From the NCBI RefSeq assembly GCF_937921625.1, contig NZ_CAKZTI010000057.1:3005-67004 (forward strand): a DNA stretch of 64,000 nucleotides. The letters are read 5' to 3'. Shown here one piece after another: positions 51,632 through 61,056 of the stretch. Positions within the stretch are counted from its first letter, which is position 1, and each line of letters starts with the position of its first letter. The notes under the pieces were generated by a model. The model was not told the origin of the DNA, did not search any database, and saw only the letters and a list, made by a program, of their open reading frames with translations. The stretch is from an uncultured Campylobacter sp. GTDB lineage: Bacteria; Campylobacterota; Campylobacteria; Campylobacterales; Campylobacteraceae. The translations under genes and the position numbers were made by a program.

Positions 51632-53887
51632 ATGAAAAAAAGCGTTTTTTTACTCTTAGTAGGCGGGATTTCCGTGGCATGCGCCGCGCAGATAAAATCC
51701 ATTAAATTTGAAGGGCTAAGGCATCTTTCTCCACAGGTCGCACAGCAAATTTCAGGACTTAAGGTGGGCGATGAGCTTAACGGCGAGAACACCAATGCTG
51801 CGATTTCAAAACTATTTGAGCAGGGCTATTTCAGCGACGTTTATATCAGCGAACAAGGCGGCGCGGTCACTATCAACGTAACCGAAAAACCGACCATCGC
51901 CAAGGTCGAGATCAAAAACGTAGTTACCAATGATCGCGACAAGATCAATGAGCTCATCGGCTTGCGTCCGGGCCAGGTTTACGATGAGGTGGCTGCTAAA
52001 AAAGCGGAGACCCGCATCAAGCAATACTACGAAGTCAAGGGCTTTTTCGACACCGTGGTGGAATTTTATCCAAAGCCGATAAACGACGATAAATCGGTCA
52101 TCTTGCTAACGATCGAGGTAAATCGTGGCGAAAATATCATCATAGATAAGGTAAATTTAGTAGGCGCAGACAAGCTCGATTATGACGATATAGAGCCATC
52201 CGTCGCCAATAAAGAACGCGAGATGCTGGGCTGGATGTGGGGCTTTAACGACGGCAAGGTAAAAACCGCCGAGCTTCCTAACGACGCAAATAGAATTCAA
52301 GAAGAATATTATAAAAAAGGCTACTTAGACGCGCAGGTTTCGGCGCCACTACTTAATGCCGATATGGATAATTACACTGCTGATTTGACTTATTATATAA
52401 AAGAGGGCGAGCAATACACCGTAAGCTCCGTAGATATCGAGTATCCTGCAGATATAATCAAGCTTGATAAAGAAAAAGTTTTGGACGATTTCAAGCTTCA
52501 AAAGGGCGATACAATGAATTCCGAGCGTTTGCGCCGCGATATGAATACGCTAGAGACTTTAGTCGCGGATCAGGGATACGCCTATGTGCGCATTGTGCCT
52601 AAGACTAAGCAGGACAAAGAAGCTCGCACGGTCGCTATCACGTATCAAGTCATCCCTGAGGATAAAGTCTATATTAGAAACGTAACGATCTCGGGTAACG
52701 ATAAGACCGAGGATAAGGTCATTCGCCGCGAGATGTATCTGACCGAGGGAAATTTATATAGCAAAACCGACTACAACGATTCGTTAAATTCTTTAAAACG
52801 CACGGGGTATTTCGATGAGGTGGAGATTAAAGAAAACCGCGTTTCTAACGATCAGATCGATCTTGAAGTCGCAGTTAAAGAAGCTCCTACGGGCTCTATC
52901 ACGGGTGGTATCGGATATGGCAGCGAGGATGGAATTTTACTTAGCGGCGGTATCAGTGATCGTAACGTATTCGGCACCGGTCTTCACGGCGCATTCTCGG
53001 TCGAAAAAAGCGACGATCAGTTAAGCGGACGCTTGAGCTTAACCAATCCTAGAGTATTTGATTCTGAGTATAGCTTGGGCGGATCGATCTTTGCCAACGA
53101 CTATGACTGGGACGATTACGATGAGAAATCTTACGGATTTTCAATCACGGGCGGTCGCAAGATCGGGCGTAATACCGATGTAAGCCTTACGTATTATCTC
53201 GAAAAAAGCGAGATTAAGGGCTTAAACGAATATTACGCCAAAGCGGGCTATTTAGATGGCAAGAATTTAAAAAGCTCGATTATCCCGTCTATTACATATA
53301 ATAGCACAGATGATTATTACTTGCCAAGAAGCGGTATGATCGCAAGTGCCAGCTTAGAATACGCGGGTCTTGGCGGCGATATGGACTACACCAAGGCTCG
53401 AGGATCGTTTAACTACTACTTTGGCTTGCGAGATTATATCGATCACGACATTATCTTTAGATACAAAGCTGCAACGGGCTATATGTGGGAAGGTAATAAA
53501 AAGATCCCGATCAACGAAAAGCTATTCCTAGGCGGAATGAAAAGCATTAGAGGCTACGAAGGTCGCAGTATCCCGAAAAAAGAGATCTGCTTAAATGCAA
53601 ATAATTGCCGCTATATTGAGACGGGCGGTATGCAGAGTTTCAATAACTCCTTTGAGCTAAGCTTTCCGGTGGTTGATAGGCTTAAAATGCGCTTTGTAAC
53701 GTTTTTTGACTACGGAATGATCGGCGATCATGACTGGAATGAGGAGGAGCGCTATAGCACGGGTGCTGGTATCGAGTGGATGACGCCGATGGGGCCTTTG
53801 CAACTATACTTCGTTAAGCCGCTTAATAAAAAGCCGCACGACGACACAAATAGCTTCGAATTTAGCATCGGCGCTAGATTTAATTAA
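51632..53887 (+). CDS. bamA: outer-membrane assembly factor BamA
   Basis: A 751-residue Omp85 protein. Signal peptide (~1-20), five POTRA domains (~22-415), then a 16-strand barrel with the conserved loop LGGMKSIRGYEGRS (VRGY-type). It folds and inserts outer-membrane proteins. The C-terminus ends FSIGARFN: the usual terminal Phe of the beta-signal is followed by an Asn. Neighbours tyrA (divergent) and the M23 peptidase match the C. jejuni order. Confidence 0.95.
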   Translation: MKKSVFLLLVGGISVACAAQIKSIKFEGLRHLSPQVAQQISGLKVGDELNGENTNAAISKLFEQGYFSDVYISEQGGAVTINVTEKPTIAKVEIKNVVTNDRDKINELIGLRPGQVYDEVAAKKAETRIKQYYEVKGFFDTVVEFYPKPINDDKSVILLTIEVNRGENIIIDKVNLVGADKLDYDDIEPSVANKEREMLGWMWGFNDGKVKTAELPNDANRIQEEYYKKGYLDAQVSAPLLNADMDNYTADLTYYIKEGEQYTVSSVDIEYPADIIKLDKEKVLDDFKLQKGDTMNSERLRRDMNTLETLVADQGYAYVRIVPKTKQDKEARTVAITYQVIPEDKVYIRNVTISGNDKTEDKVIRREMYLTEGNLYSKTDYNDSLNSLKRTGYFDEVEIKENRVSNDQIDLEVAVKEAPTGSITGGIGYGSEDGILLSGGISDRNVFGTGLHGAFSVEKSDDQLSGRLSLTNPRVFDSEYSLGGSIFANDYDWDDYDEKSYGFSITGGRKIGRNTDVSLTYYLEKSEIKGLNEYYAKAGYLDGKNLKSSIIPSITYNSTDDYYLPRSGMIASASLEYAGLGGDMDYTKARGSFNYYFGLRDYIDHDIIFRYKAATGYMWEGNKKIPINEKLFLGGMKSIRGYEGRSIPKKEICLNANNCRYIETGGMQSFNNSFELSFPVVDRLKMRFVTFFDYGMIGDHDWNEEERYSTGAGIEWMTPMGPLQLYFVKPLNKKPHDDTNSFEFSIGARFN

Positions 53888-54448
53888 ACGCGACGACTTG
53901 CGAACGCTGTGGCGTGCGTAGAATTTTCTACCGCACGCCTTAAAATTTAGTAACGCTGCAATTTTGGCTTTTCTTGTCGCACTAATTTACAGCCGAATTA
54001 TTGTAGGCGGTTTGATCTAAAATTTAATTGGAATTCCGCTCGGCTTAGGATGAAATTTAAACGTATAGCTTGCTTTGAATTTTTTAGAATTTTATATCAA
54101 GATAGTTTAAAATTTCATTCGTATGGCAAAATTTTAAGTATAAGTGTTCTAAAAAAATCAATACAAGCCATTAGCATAATTTAAAGAAATTCTAATATTG
54201 AAATTTTAAAGATTACGATATAGACGATAAACGCCGCTTTGTTGTGTGCGGAATTTCACTGCATAGGATTTAGCGCGCCACCAAATTTTAAAGCTCATAA
54301 ATTTTGAGATTCTAAAATCGCGAGAATTTAAAATCTGAAATTCGCCTCGTAAATCGCTAAACATTTGCGTTAAATTTTGCCTCGCTTTACCGATAATTTA
54401 AGTTAAGCTTGTAAAATCGCGCTCTAAAATTATATCAAAGGCTCTTTT
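53888..54448. other. gap after bamA, terminator then AT-rich spacer
   Basis: Apart from the hairpin at 53911-53939 no gene or RNA is recognised. The rest is AT-rich with many AAATTT/GAATTT words. Confidence 0.4.
53911..53939 (+). terminator. intrinsic terminator after bamA
   Basis: GGCGTGCG TAGA pairs with TCTA (C) CGCACGCC around a short ATTT loop; one bulged C. TTAAAATTT follows on the 3' side. Located 24 bases after the bamA stop. Confidence 0.6.
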
Positions 54449-55828
54449 ATGCGTAGAAATGGCAATGGAACGAAGCTTAAAATTTTAATATTTCTTATTA
54501 TAATATGCGCTTTGGTTTATGGAATCTTTAGAATTTTTACCTCGCCTAAATTTGAAAAAAATCCTCCGCAAATTGCGCTGGAAAATGAAATTTATTGGAA
54601 TTTAACCTCGCCTTTAAAGATTAAAATTTCAGACGATACCGGCATTAAGCTTGTCCGCGTAAACTTAAACGACGGAGCCAGCACGATACCGCTACTAAAT
54701 GAGGAGCTGAATGTTCCACAAACGACGCTAGAGCTTGCCGTGCAATTTCCTAAAAATTTGATGCTTAATAAAGATAAAAACTACAAGCTTGAGGTTTTTG
54801 CAAACGACATTAGCTCGTGGAATTTTGCTCAAGGAAATAAGAGCGCAAAAACGGCAAATATAATAATAGATGACAAAAAGCCCGTCATAAATATCATCAA
54901 TCAATCCTATAAAATCACCAAAGGCGGTAGCGCTGTAGTTGTATTTTCGGCAAAAGACGAGCGCCTAAACGAAGTCTATGTCAAAACCAACTATGGCAAA
55001 ATTTTTAAAGCAATTCCTTTTGTAAAAGATGGCTATTATGCGTCTCTCGTAGCGTGGCCTGCAAATTTGGAGGAATTTCGCGCAGAAGCGGTCGCCACTG
55101 ATCGTGCAGGCAATGAAAGCATTTCGCAGATCAAATATTTTTATCAGGACAAAAAATATAAAGTCTCTACTATCAAGCTAAATCCGGGCTTCATTAACGG
55201 CAAAGTAAGTGATCTGGCTAGCCAATACGCGCAGAATTTTAACTCTATGAGCGATCTGGAGAAATTTAAATTCGTAAACGAAACTCTGCGTAAGAAAAAT
55301 GGAGATGATCTGCACGCCGCTACTAGCGCGGTGCACGAGGATAAAATAAATGGATTTGAGCTAAAGCCTTTTTATCCGCTTGCTAAAGGCGCAGCGGTAG
55401 CAAGCTTTGCCGATCATCGGATATTTTTTATGAACGATGAACAAGTAAGCGAGTCTTGGCATATGGGGCTTGATCTAGCAAGCGTTGCAAACGCCGATAT
55501 CAAAGAGAGTAACTACGGCAAGGTAGTTTTCGCGCAGGAAAACGGAATTTTCGGATTAAATTTAGGAATTTACTACGGCTTCGGATTATACGGCATCTAC
55601 GGACACTGCTCGGCGACGCAGTTAAGCGTCGGCAGCGACGTAAAGCCGGGCGATATTCTAGCACAGACGGGCTCAAGCGGCTTTGCTTTCGGAGATCATC
55701 TGCATTTTGGCATCGTAGTTCAGGGTGTGGACGTAAGACCCGAGGAGTGGATGGATCCTAAGTGGATGAAAGATAACATTACCGATGTCTTAGAATCGTC
55801 CAAAAAAGTAATAGAAAAAGGTAAGTAA
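54449..55828 (+). CDS. M23-family peptidoglycan endopeptidase
   Basis: A 459-residue protein with one N-terminal membrane helix (~11-29), a beta-rich middle (~40-250, with NPPQIALENEIYWN and IINQSYKITKGGSAVVVFSAKD) and a C-terminal LytM/M23 domain from ~325. That domain has SWHMGLDLASVANAD (HxxxD) and GDHLHFGIVVQG (HxH), so the zinc ligands are intact. It cuts peptide cross-links and may help set helical cell shape as Csd-type enzymes do. Precedes lpxC as in C. jejuni. Confidence 0.85.
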   Translation: MRRNGNGTKLKILIFLIIICALVYGIFRIFTSPKFEKNPPQIALENEIYWNLTSPLKIKISDDTGIKLVRVNLNDGASTIPLLNEELNVPQTTLELAVQFPKNLMLNKDKNYKLEVFANDISSWNFAQGNKSAKTANIIIDDKKPVINIINQSYKITKGGSAVVVFSAKDERLNEVYVKTNYGKIFKAIPFVKDGYYASLVAWPANLEEFRAEAVATDRAGNESISQIKYFYQDKKYKVSTIKLNPGFINGKVSDLASQYAQNFNSMSDLEKFKFVNETLRKKNGDDLHAATSAVHEDKINGFELKPFYPLAKGAAVASFADHRIFFMNDEQVSESWHMGLDLASVANADIKESNYGKVVFAQENGIFGLNLGIYYGFGLYGIYGHCSATQLSVGSDVKPGDILAQTGSSGFAFGDHLHFGIVVQGVDVRPEEWMDPKWMKDNITDVLESSKKVIEKGK

Positions 55829-55844
55829 ATTTTAAAATTTTCGC

Positions 55845-55850
55845 TATAAT
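55845..55850 (+). promoter_or_regulatory. -10 box for lpxC
   Basis: GCTATAATG about 29 bases before the lpxC ATG at 55879; also just after the M23 gene stop. Confidence 0.55.
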
Positions 55851-55878
55851 GCGCGGGTTAATGAAAACGAGGATAGAA

Positions 55879-56763
55879 ATGAGACAGACAACGATAGCTA
55901 AGAAAGTCCATAACGTCGGCATCGGGCTGCACAAAGGTGAGCCTATCAGACTTACGTTAGAGCCTTTAGAGGCGGGCAGTGGAATCGTATTTTACAGAAG
56001 CGATCTTGGCGTTAGTTTTAAAGCCGAGCCGAAAAACGTCATAAATACGCAAATGGCAACCGTCGTAGGAAGCGAGAAAGGCTATATATCAACAATAGAG
56101 CATCTAATGAGCGCCATTAATGCCTATGGTATCGATAATATCCGTATCATCGTCGATGCTAATGAAATTCCTGTGATGGACGGAAGCTCCGCGAGCTTTT
56201 GTATGCTTTTAGACGAAGCGGGAGTAAGAAAGCTTGACGCGAATAAAAAAGCTCTCATCATCAAGCGAGCTGTGGAGATTCGCGAGGGAGATAAGCTCGT
56301 GCACTTAAGCCCTAGCAAGAGTCCGAAATTTGATTATACGATTAAATTTAGCCATCCGCTCATCGGCACTCAGCACCATGTTTTTGAATTTAGCAAAAAA
56401 GCCTATCTTAAAGAAATTTCGCGAGCGCGCACGTTTGGATTTTTAAAAGACGTGCAAGTGCTACGCTCCATGGGGCTAGCTCTAGGCGGCAGTTTAGAAA
56501 ACGCCGTCGTAATAGACGAGAATAAAATTTTAAATCCAGAGGGCTTGCGTTTTGAAAACGAGTTCGTCCGCCATAAAATTTTAGATGCGATCGGCGATCT
56601 TGCGCTCGTGGGCGCTCCGATTTTGGGCGATTATACGGCGTTTGCGGGAAGCCACGATCTAAATCATAAACTCACTTTGGCAGTCCTTGCCGACGCGAAA
56701 AATTTCGAGCTAGTAGATCTTACCGCCGAGGTTGTGCGCGAATATCAAAAAGTCTTTGCTTAA
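55879..56763 (+). CDS. lpxC: UDP-3-O-acyl-N-acetylglucosamine deacetylase
   Basis: A 294-residue zinc enzyme, the committed step of lipid A synthesis. Zinc ligands in STIEHLMSA (His) and VRHKILDAIGDL (HxxxD). N-terminal MRQTTIAKKVHNVGIGLHKGEP fits the family. The ATG at 55879 is preferred over 55849, since a GAGGATAG site stands before it and the family begins here. Confidence 0.94.
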   Translation: MRQTTIAKKVHNVGIGLHKGEPIRLTLEPLEAGSGIVFYRSDLGVSFKAEPKNVINTQMATVVGSEKGYISTIEHLMSAINAYGIDNIRIIVDANEIPVMDGSSASFCMLLDEAGVRKLDANKKALIIKRAVEIREGDKLVHLSPSKSPKFDYTIKFSHPLIGTQHHVFEFSKKAYLKEISRARTFGFLKDVQVLRSMGLALGGSLENAVVIDENKILNPEGLRFENEFVRHKILDAIGDLALVGAPILGDYTAFAGSHDLNHKLTLAVLADAKNFELVDLTAEVVREYQKVFA

Positions 56764-56772
56764 GGTTGCAAA

Positions 56773-57225
56773 ATCAAAGAGATTGAAATTCTAATCGCTG
56801 CTCTTAGCGCTCCGTGCCTGCTCGGTGTGTATGAAAACGGCGCTAAGATAGCGGAATTTTCAAGCGCTGAAGGCGAAAAAGCCGATAAATTTCTGGTCGC
56901 TAAATTTAGCGAAATTCTAAAAACTTATAAAATCAAAGAGCTCATCTATGCAAATACCCCGGGCAGCTTTATGGGCATGAAGGTAAGCTACGTGATATTG
57001 CGCACGCTTAGCATCGCTCTTGATGTGCCGCTGTATGCCATTAGTGGCTTTGAGCTAAGCGGCTTCGGACCGATCAGAGCGAATAAAAACTTCAGCTACG
57101 TTTACGATCGCGGCGAAATCAAAATGAAAAAATGCGCCCCCGCCACGCTATCTTTGCCGCAGGATTTATCGGTTTTAAATAAAAGCGATGATATACTTCC
57201 AAATTACATCATAGAAGCGGTTTAG
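56773..57225 (+). CDS. tsaB: TsaB-like protein, possible ATC start
   Basis: A ~150-residue TsaB-like protein (t6A37 tRNA-modification complex, partner of TsaD). Recognised from YANTPGSFMGMKVSYVILRTLSIALDVPLYAISGFE, the TsaB PGSFTGLR-like helix and helix-turn. The first standard start in frame is GTG at 56827, which would drop the first strand (EILIAALSAPCLLGVYENG). The frame is open back to the lpxC stop, with no ATG/GTG/TTG. ATC at 56773 stands 7 bases after TAAGG, so an AUC start is the best guess; a sequencing error or AUU at 56782 are alternatives. It is shorter than E. coli TsaB. Confidence 0.7.
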   Translation: MKEIEILIAALSAPCLLGVYENGAKIAEFSSAEGEKADKFLVAKFSEILKTYKIKELIYANTPGSFMGMKVSYVILRTLSIALDVPLYAISGFELSGFGPIRANKNFSYVYDRGEIKMKKCAPATLSLPQDLSVLNKSDDILPNYIIEAV

Positions 57226-57233
57226 GAGAGAGC

Positions 57234-58115
57234 TTGATTATAAGAATTCCTGCGACGAGCGCAAATTTAGGCCCCGGTTTCGACGCGCTCGGCCTTAGCC
57301 TAGGGCTATTTAACGAAGTAGAAATTACCGAGCAGAAGTTTTTTTGCGTATCGCTTAGCGGTGAGGGCAGCGACAGAGCGTGGCTTAAGAAGGGCAACGC
57401 TTTTTTGAATATTTTCAATGAAATTTACAGAAAACTAGGCGGCGGGCAAGAGATAAATTTTAAATTTGCTTTTCGCAACAACATCCCGTTTTCGCGTGGG
57501 CTGGGCAGCAGCTCGGCCGTGATCGTAGGCGCCATCGCAAGCGCTTATAAAATTTGCGGGTTTGAGATCGATCGCGCTAAAATTTTAAACACGGCGCTGG
57601 AATACGAAAACCACCCGGATAATATCGCGCCCGCGACGCTCGGCGGCTTTGTCAGTAGCGTCGTGGACGGCAAGACGGTTCGCACGCAAAAATGCGAAAT
57701 TTCGCAAGATCTGCAAGCGGTCGTCGTCATCCCCGATACGCCGATGCCTACGAACGAATCGCGCGGCAAGCTGCCTAAGAGCTTTTCGATCAAAGATTGC
57801 GTTAGCAACCTCTCGCACGCGGCGTTTCTGACCGCTTGCTTTATGCGGCGCGATTACGACAGCTTGCGTTACGCCTGTATCGATAAGATGCACGAGCAGA
57901 TGCGCATGGGCGTGCTCCCGCAGCTTTTTGGGGTGCGCGAGATCGCCTATGATAACGGCGCGCTTATGAGCTCGCTCTCGGGAAGCGGCTCAAGCTTTTT
58001 AAATTTAGTCTACAGAGCCGACGCCGCAAAGCTTAAAGCCTGCCTTAGCGAAAATTTTAAAAACTTCCGCGTCGAAATTTTAGAGATCGACAACGGCGGC
58101 TTTAATATTGACTAA
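57234..58115 (+). CDS. thrB: homoserine kinase
   Basis: A 293-residue GHMP kinase phosphorylating homoserine for threonine synthesis. Motifs: IRIPATSANLGPGFDALG at the start, PFSRGLGSSSAVIVGAI (ATP loop) and SGSGSSFLNL near the end. Starts at TTG with AGGAGAG site, 8 bases after the tsaB-like stop. Order lpxC-tsaB-like-thrB matches C. jejuni. Confidence 0.95.
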   Translation: MIIRIPATSANLGPGFDALGLSLGLFNEVEITEQKFFCVSLSGEGSDRAWLKKGNAFLNIFNEIYRKLGGGQEINFKFAFRNNIPFSRGLGSSSAVIVGAIASAYKICGFEIDRAKILNTALEYENHPDNIAPATLGGFVSSVVDGKTVRTQKCEISQDLQAVVVIPDTPMPTNESRGKLPKSFSIKDCVSNLSHAAFLTACFMRRDYDSLRYACIDKMHEQMRMGVLPQLFGVREIAYDNGALMSSLSGSGSSFLNLVYRADAAKLKACLSENFKNFRVEILEIDNGGFNID

Positions 58116-58136
58116 GAAAAATAAAGATATAATCGC

Positions 58137-58364
58137 ATGAGCGAACCGATTAGAATGTGCGTTATTTGCAGGGGGCGCTTCGCCAAGCGCGAACTCCACG
58201 CCTTTTTGCAAAATTTTAAAAATATAAGCTCAAACAGACAATTTTATATTTGCGACGGTTGCATAAATCAAAAAGAGAAAATTTCAAAATATCTATCTAA
58301 ATTTGCGTCTAGTGCAGATTTGGGACATATCAAGGAGAGGGTTTTAAATGGGTGTTCTGATTAA
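58137..58364 (+). CDS. YlxR-like (DUF448) RNA-binding protein
   Basis: A 75-residue DUF448/YlxR protein: RMCVICRGRFAKRELHAF at the start, then FYICDGCI. Usually found between nusA and infB. Here nusA is elsewhere, as in C. jejuni. It overlaps infB by 17 bases. A TATAAT (58128-58133) ends 3 bases before the ATG, too close for a leader, so that box is unlikely to start this transcript. The ribosome site is weak. Confidence 0.85.
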   Translation: MSEPIRMCVICRGRFAKRELHAFLQNFKNISSNRQFYICDGCINQKEKISKYLSKFASSADLGHIKERVLNGCSD

Positions 58365-61056
58365 AGATATCGCGGACGAGCTTGGATACGCAAGCAAAGA
58401 GATAATCGAAAAAGCGCAGGAGATGGGCTTTAAGAGGGTAAAAACCGCGTCGAATAAAGTAAGCGAAGAAGAAGCTGCCGCTATTTACGATTATATTCAG
58501 ACGGGAATTTTACCGGGGAAAAAGTCAAAGCCTGCGAAAAAAAGCTCCGAAAAAGCGCAAGAAGATGAGAATAAGCCCGCTAAAAAACAGAGCGAAACTA
58601 AAAAAACCGCTAAAAAAGAGAGCCCTAAAAAGGCGGAAAGCTTAAAAGCTTCCGAATCCAAAGAGCTTGCACAGAGCGCCAAAGAGCCTAGCGATGAAAA
58701 AACTCGGACGCAAGAGCCCGAGGCGAAAACCGAAAAAGCCCAAAATCAAAAAGAAGAAATTTCCTCCGCTGCGCAGGAGAAAGAGGAGAAGCAAAACGCC
58801 GCTTCAAAGCCCGCGCCGGTGCAGATAAATAGCGGCGATAGTATAGCTAGCGAGAGCTTGCAAAAGCGCCGTGGTCTAGTCATCGTAAAAAAGAAAAAGG
58901 AAGTTCAAGCCCCGGCGGCACAAGATAGGACCGAGCCTAGGCGCGAAAAGATAAGTGCGAGCTTGGAGGCGATCTTTTCAAATGCCGAACTAAATTTGAA
59001 AAAGAAAAAGATCGAAAAGAAAAAGGCTCCCGCGGCTAAAAAAGAAGACGCCCTTAAAATCGACATCATTCCTGATCACGAGATGGCGGATATCGTCATT
59101 GAGGACGAAGATGTCGTGGTAATGCCCGATTTCACCGTCAAACCAATTCAGACCGAAAATCGCACCAAAAGTAAAAACCAACCCAATATTTATCGCGCCT
59201 CGCAGAATCAAATTTTCAGCAGTGAGGGCGGCATAAGTCGCGGCGGTCGCAAAAAGCATAAAAAAGCCCCTCGCGAGCAGGGTAGCGAAATCGTAAGCTC
59301 TGTAAATATCCCAAAAGAGATCCGCGTCTATGAGTTTGCCGATAAGATCAAAAAGCAGCCTAGCGAGATCATCGGCAAACTATTTGCGCTTGGGATGATG
59401 ACGACGAAAAACGACTTTTTGGACGAGGACGCGATAGAAATTTTAGCAAGCGAATTCGGTATCGAAGTAAATATCATCGATGAGTCGCAGGAGTTTGATT
59501 ACATCAAGGCCTACGAGGACAGCGAAGGCGAAGAAAATTTAATCGCTAGAGCGCCTGTCATCACCATTATGGGACACGTCGATCACGGCAAAACGAGCTT
59601 GCTTGATTATATACGAAACTCTCGCGTCGCAAGCGGCGAAGCGGGCGGCATCACGCAGCACGTAGGCGCGTATATGGTCGAAAAAAACGGCAGGAAGATC
59701 ACTTTCATCGACACTCCGGGCCATGAGGCCTTTACTTCGATGCGCGCGCGCGGAGCCGAGGTTACCGATATCGTAATCATCGTAGTGGCGGCAGACGACG
59801 GCGTCAAGCCTCAGACTAAGGAGGCTATAGCGCATGCCAAGGCCGCAAATGTTCCGATCATCATCGCGATAAATAAGATGGACAAGCCTAATGCCAATCC
59901 CGATCTCGTAAAAACCGGGCTTGCAGAGCTTGACATCATGCCTACCGAGTGGGGCGGCAGCTACGAGTTCGTGCCGATCTCCGCAAAAACGGGCGAGGGA
60001 ATTGAAAATTTATTAGAGATCGTGCTTTTGCAAGCTGATCTTTTGGAGCTCAAAGCCGATCCTAGCAAGCAGGCTAAAGCGACCATCATCGAAAGCTCCC
60101 TTCAAAAGGGGCGCGGCGCAGTTGCCACCGTCATCGTGCAAAACGGCACTCTGCATGTCGGAGACACCGTAGTAGCTGGTATCGCATACGGCAAGGTGCG
60201 CGCGCTTAGCGACGATAAGGGCAGGGCGCTAAAGCAAATTTTACCTGGCGAATGCGGCGTTATCATAGGCCTTAGCGAGGTTCCGGGTGCGGGCGAGACA
60301 CTGATCGGCGTTTCAAGTGATAAAGAAGCGCGCGAGTACGCGAGCAAAATTTACGAGCATCAGCGCCAAAAAGAGCTTAGCAAATCGACCAAGGTCACCA
60401 TCGACGAGCTAAGCGCCAAGATCGCCGAAGGCTCACTAAAAAGTCTGCCCGTGATTGTCAAAGCCGACGTTGCGGGCTCGCTGGAGGCTATCAAAGCAAG
60501 CCTTGAGAAGCTCCGCAACGACGAGGTCAAGGTCGATATCGTCCACAGCGGCATCGGCGGTATCACGCAAAACGATATCGCCTTGGCAAGCGCCAGCGAA
60601 AACTGCGTGATCTTGGGCTTCAACGTCCGTCCTACGGGCGAGATCAAAGAGCTTGCCAAAGAGCGCGGTGCGCAGATTAAGACCTACAACGTCATCTACA
60701 ACCTAATCGACGATATCAAGGCGCTTTTGAGCGGCCTTATGAGCCCGATCATCAGCGAGGAGGCCTTGGGTCAAGCCGAGATCCGCCAGGTCATCAACGT
60801 GCCTAAGATCGGGCAGATCGCGGGCTGCATGGTTACCGACGGGCTCATAGCTCGCGGCGCAAAGATCCGCGTCATCAGAGAGGGTGTCATCGTTTTCGAG
60901 GGCAACGTCAGCTCGCTCAAGCGCTTCAAAGACGACGCCAAAGAGGTCGCCAAAGGCTTCGAGTGTGGCGTAGGTATCGAGGGTTACGACGATATGCGCG
61001 TGGGCGATTTTATCGAAAGCTACAAGCAAAAAGAGGAGCAGGCTACGATCGACTAA
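58348..61056 (+). CDS. infB: translation initiation factor IF-2
   Basis: A 902-residue IF-2. The N-terminal IF2-N domain (GVLIKDIADELGYASKEIIEKAQEMG) is followed by a long Lys/Ala/Glu-rich linker (~55-330), a second IF2-N-like part, and the G domain. The G motifs are ITIMGHVDHGKTSLLDY (P-loop), DTPGHE and NKMD. Domains II-IV end the protein. It places fMet-tRNA on the 30S subunit. Overlaps the ylxR-like gene. Confidence 0.97.
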   Translation: MGVLIKDIADELGYASKEIIEKAQEMGFKRVKTASNKVSEEEAAAIYDYIQTGILPGKKSKPAKKSSEKAQEDENKPAKKQSETKKTAKKESPKKAESLKASESKELAQSAKEPSDEKTRTQEPEAKTEKAQNQKEEISSAAQEKEEKQNAASKPAPVQINSGDSIASESLQKRRGLVIVKKKKEVQAPAAQDRTEPRREKISASLEAIFSNAELNLKKKKIEKKKAPAAKKEDALKIDIIPDHEMADIVIEDEDVVVMPDFTVKPIQTENRTKSKNQPNIYRASQNQIFSSEGGISRGGRKKHKKAPREQGSEIVSSVNIPKEIRVYEFADKIKKQPSEIIGKLFALGMMTTKNDFLDEDAIEILASEFGIEVNIIDESQEFDYIKAYEDSEGEENLIARAPVITIMGHVDHGKTSLLDYIRNSRVASGEAGGITQHVGAYMVEKNGRKITFIDTPGHEAFTSMRARGAEVTDIVIIVVAADDGVKPQTKEAIAHAKAANVPIIIAINKMDKPNANPDLVKTGLAELDIMPTEWGGSYEFVPISAKTGEGIENLLEIVLLQADLLELKADPSKQAKATIIESSLQKGRGAVATVIVQNGTLHVGDTVVAGIAYGKVRALSDDKGRALKQILPGECGVIIGLSEVPGAGETLIGVSSDKEAREYASKIYEHQRQKELSKSTKVTIDELSAKIAEGSLKSLPVIVKADVAGSLEAIKASLEKLRNDEVKVDIVHSGIGGITQNDIALASASENCVILGFNVRPTGEIKELAKERGAQIKTYNVIYNLIDDIKALLSGLMSPIISEEALGQAEIRQVINVPKIGQIAGCMVTDGLIARGAKIRVIREGVIVFEGNVSSLKRFKDDAKEVAKGFECGVGIEGYDDMRVGDFIESYKQKEEQATID

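Noticed and set aside
58128..58133. TATAAT box before the ylxR-like gene
   Set aside because: Only 3 bases from the ATG, so a transcript would start at or inside the gene; more likely chance, though leaderless translation is not excluded.
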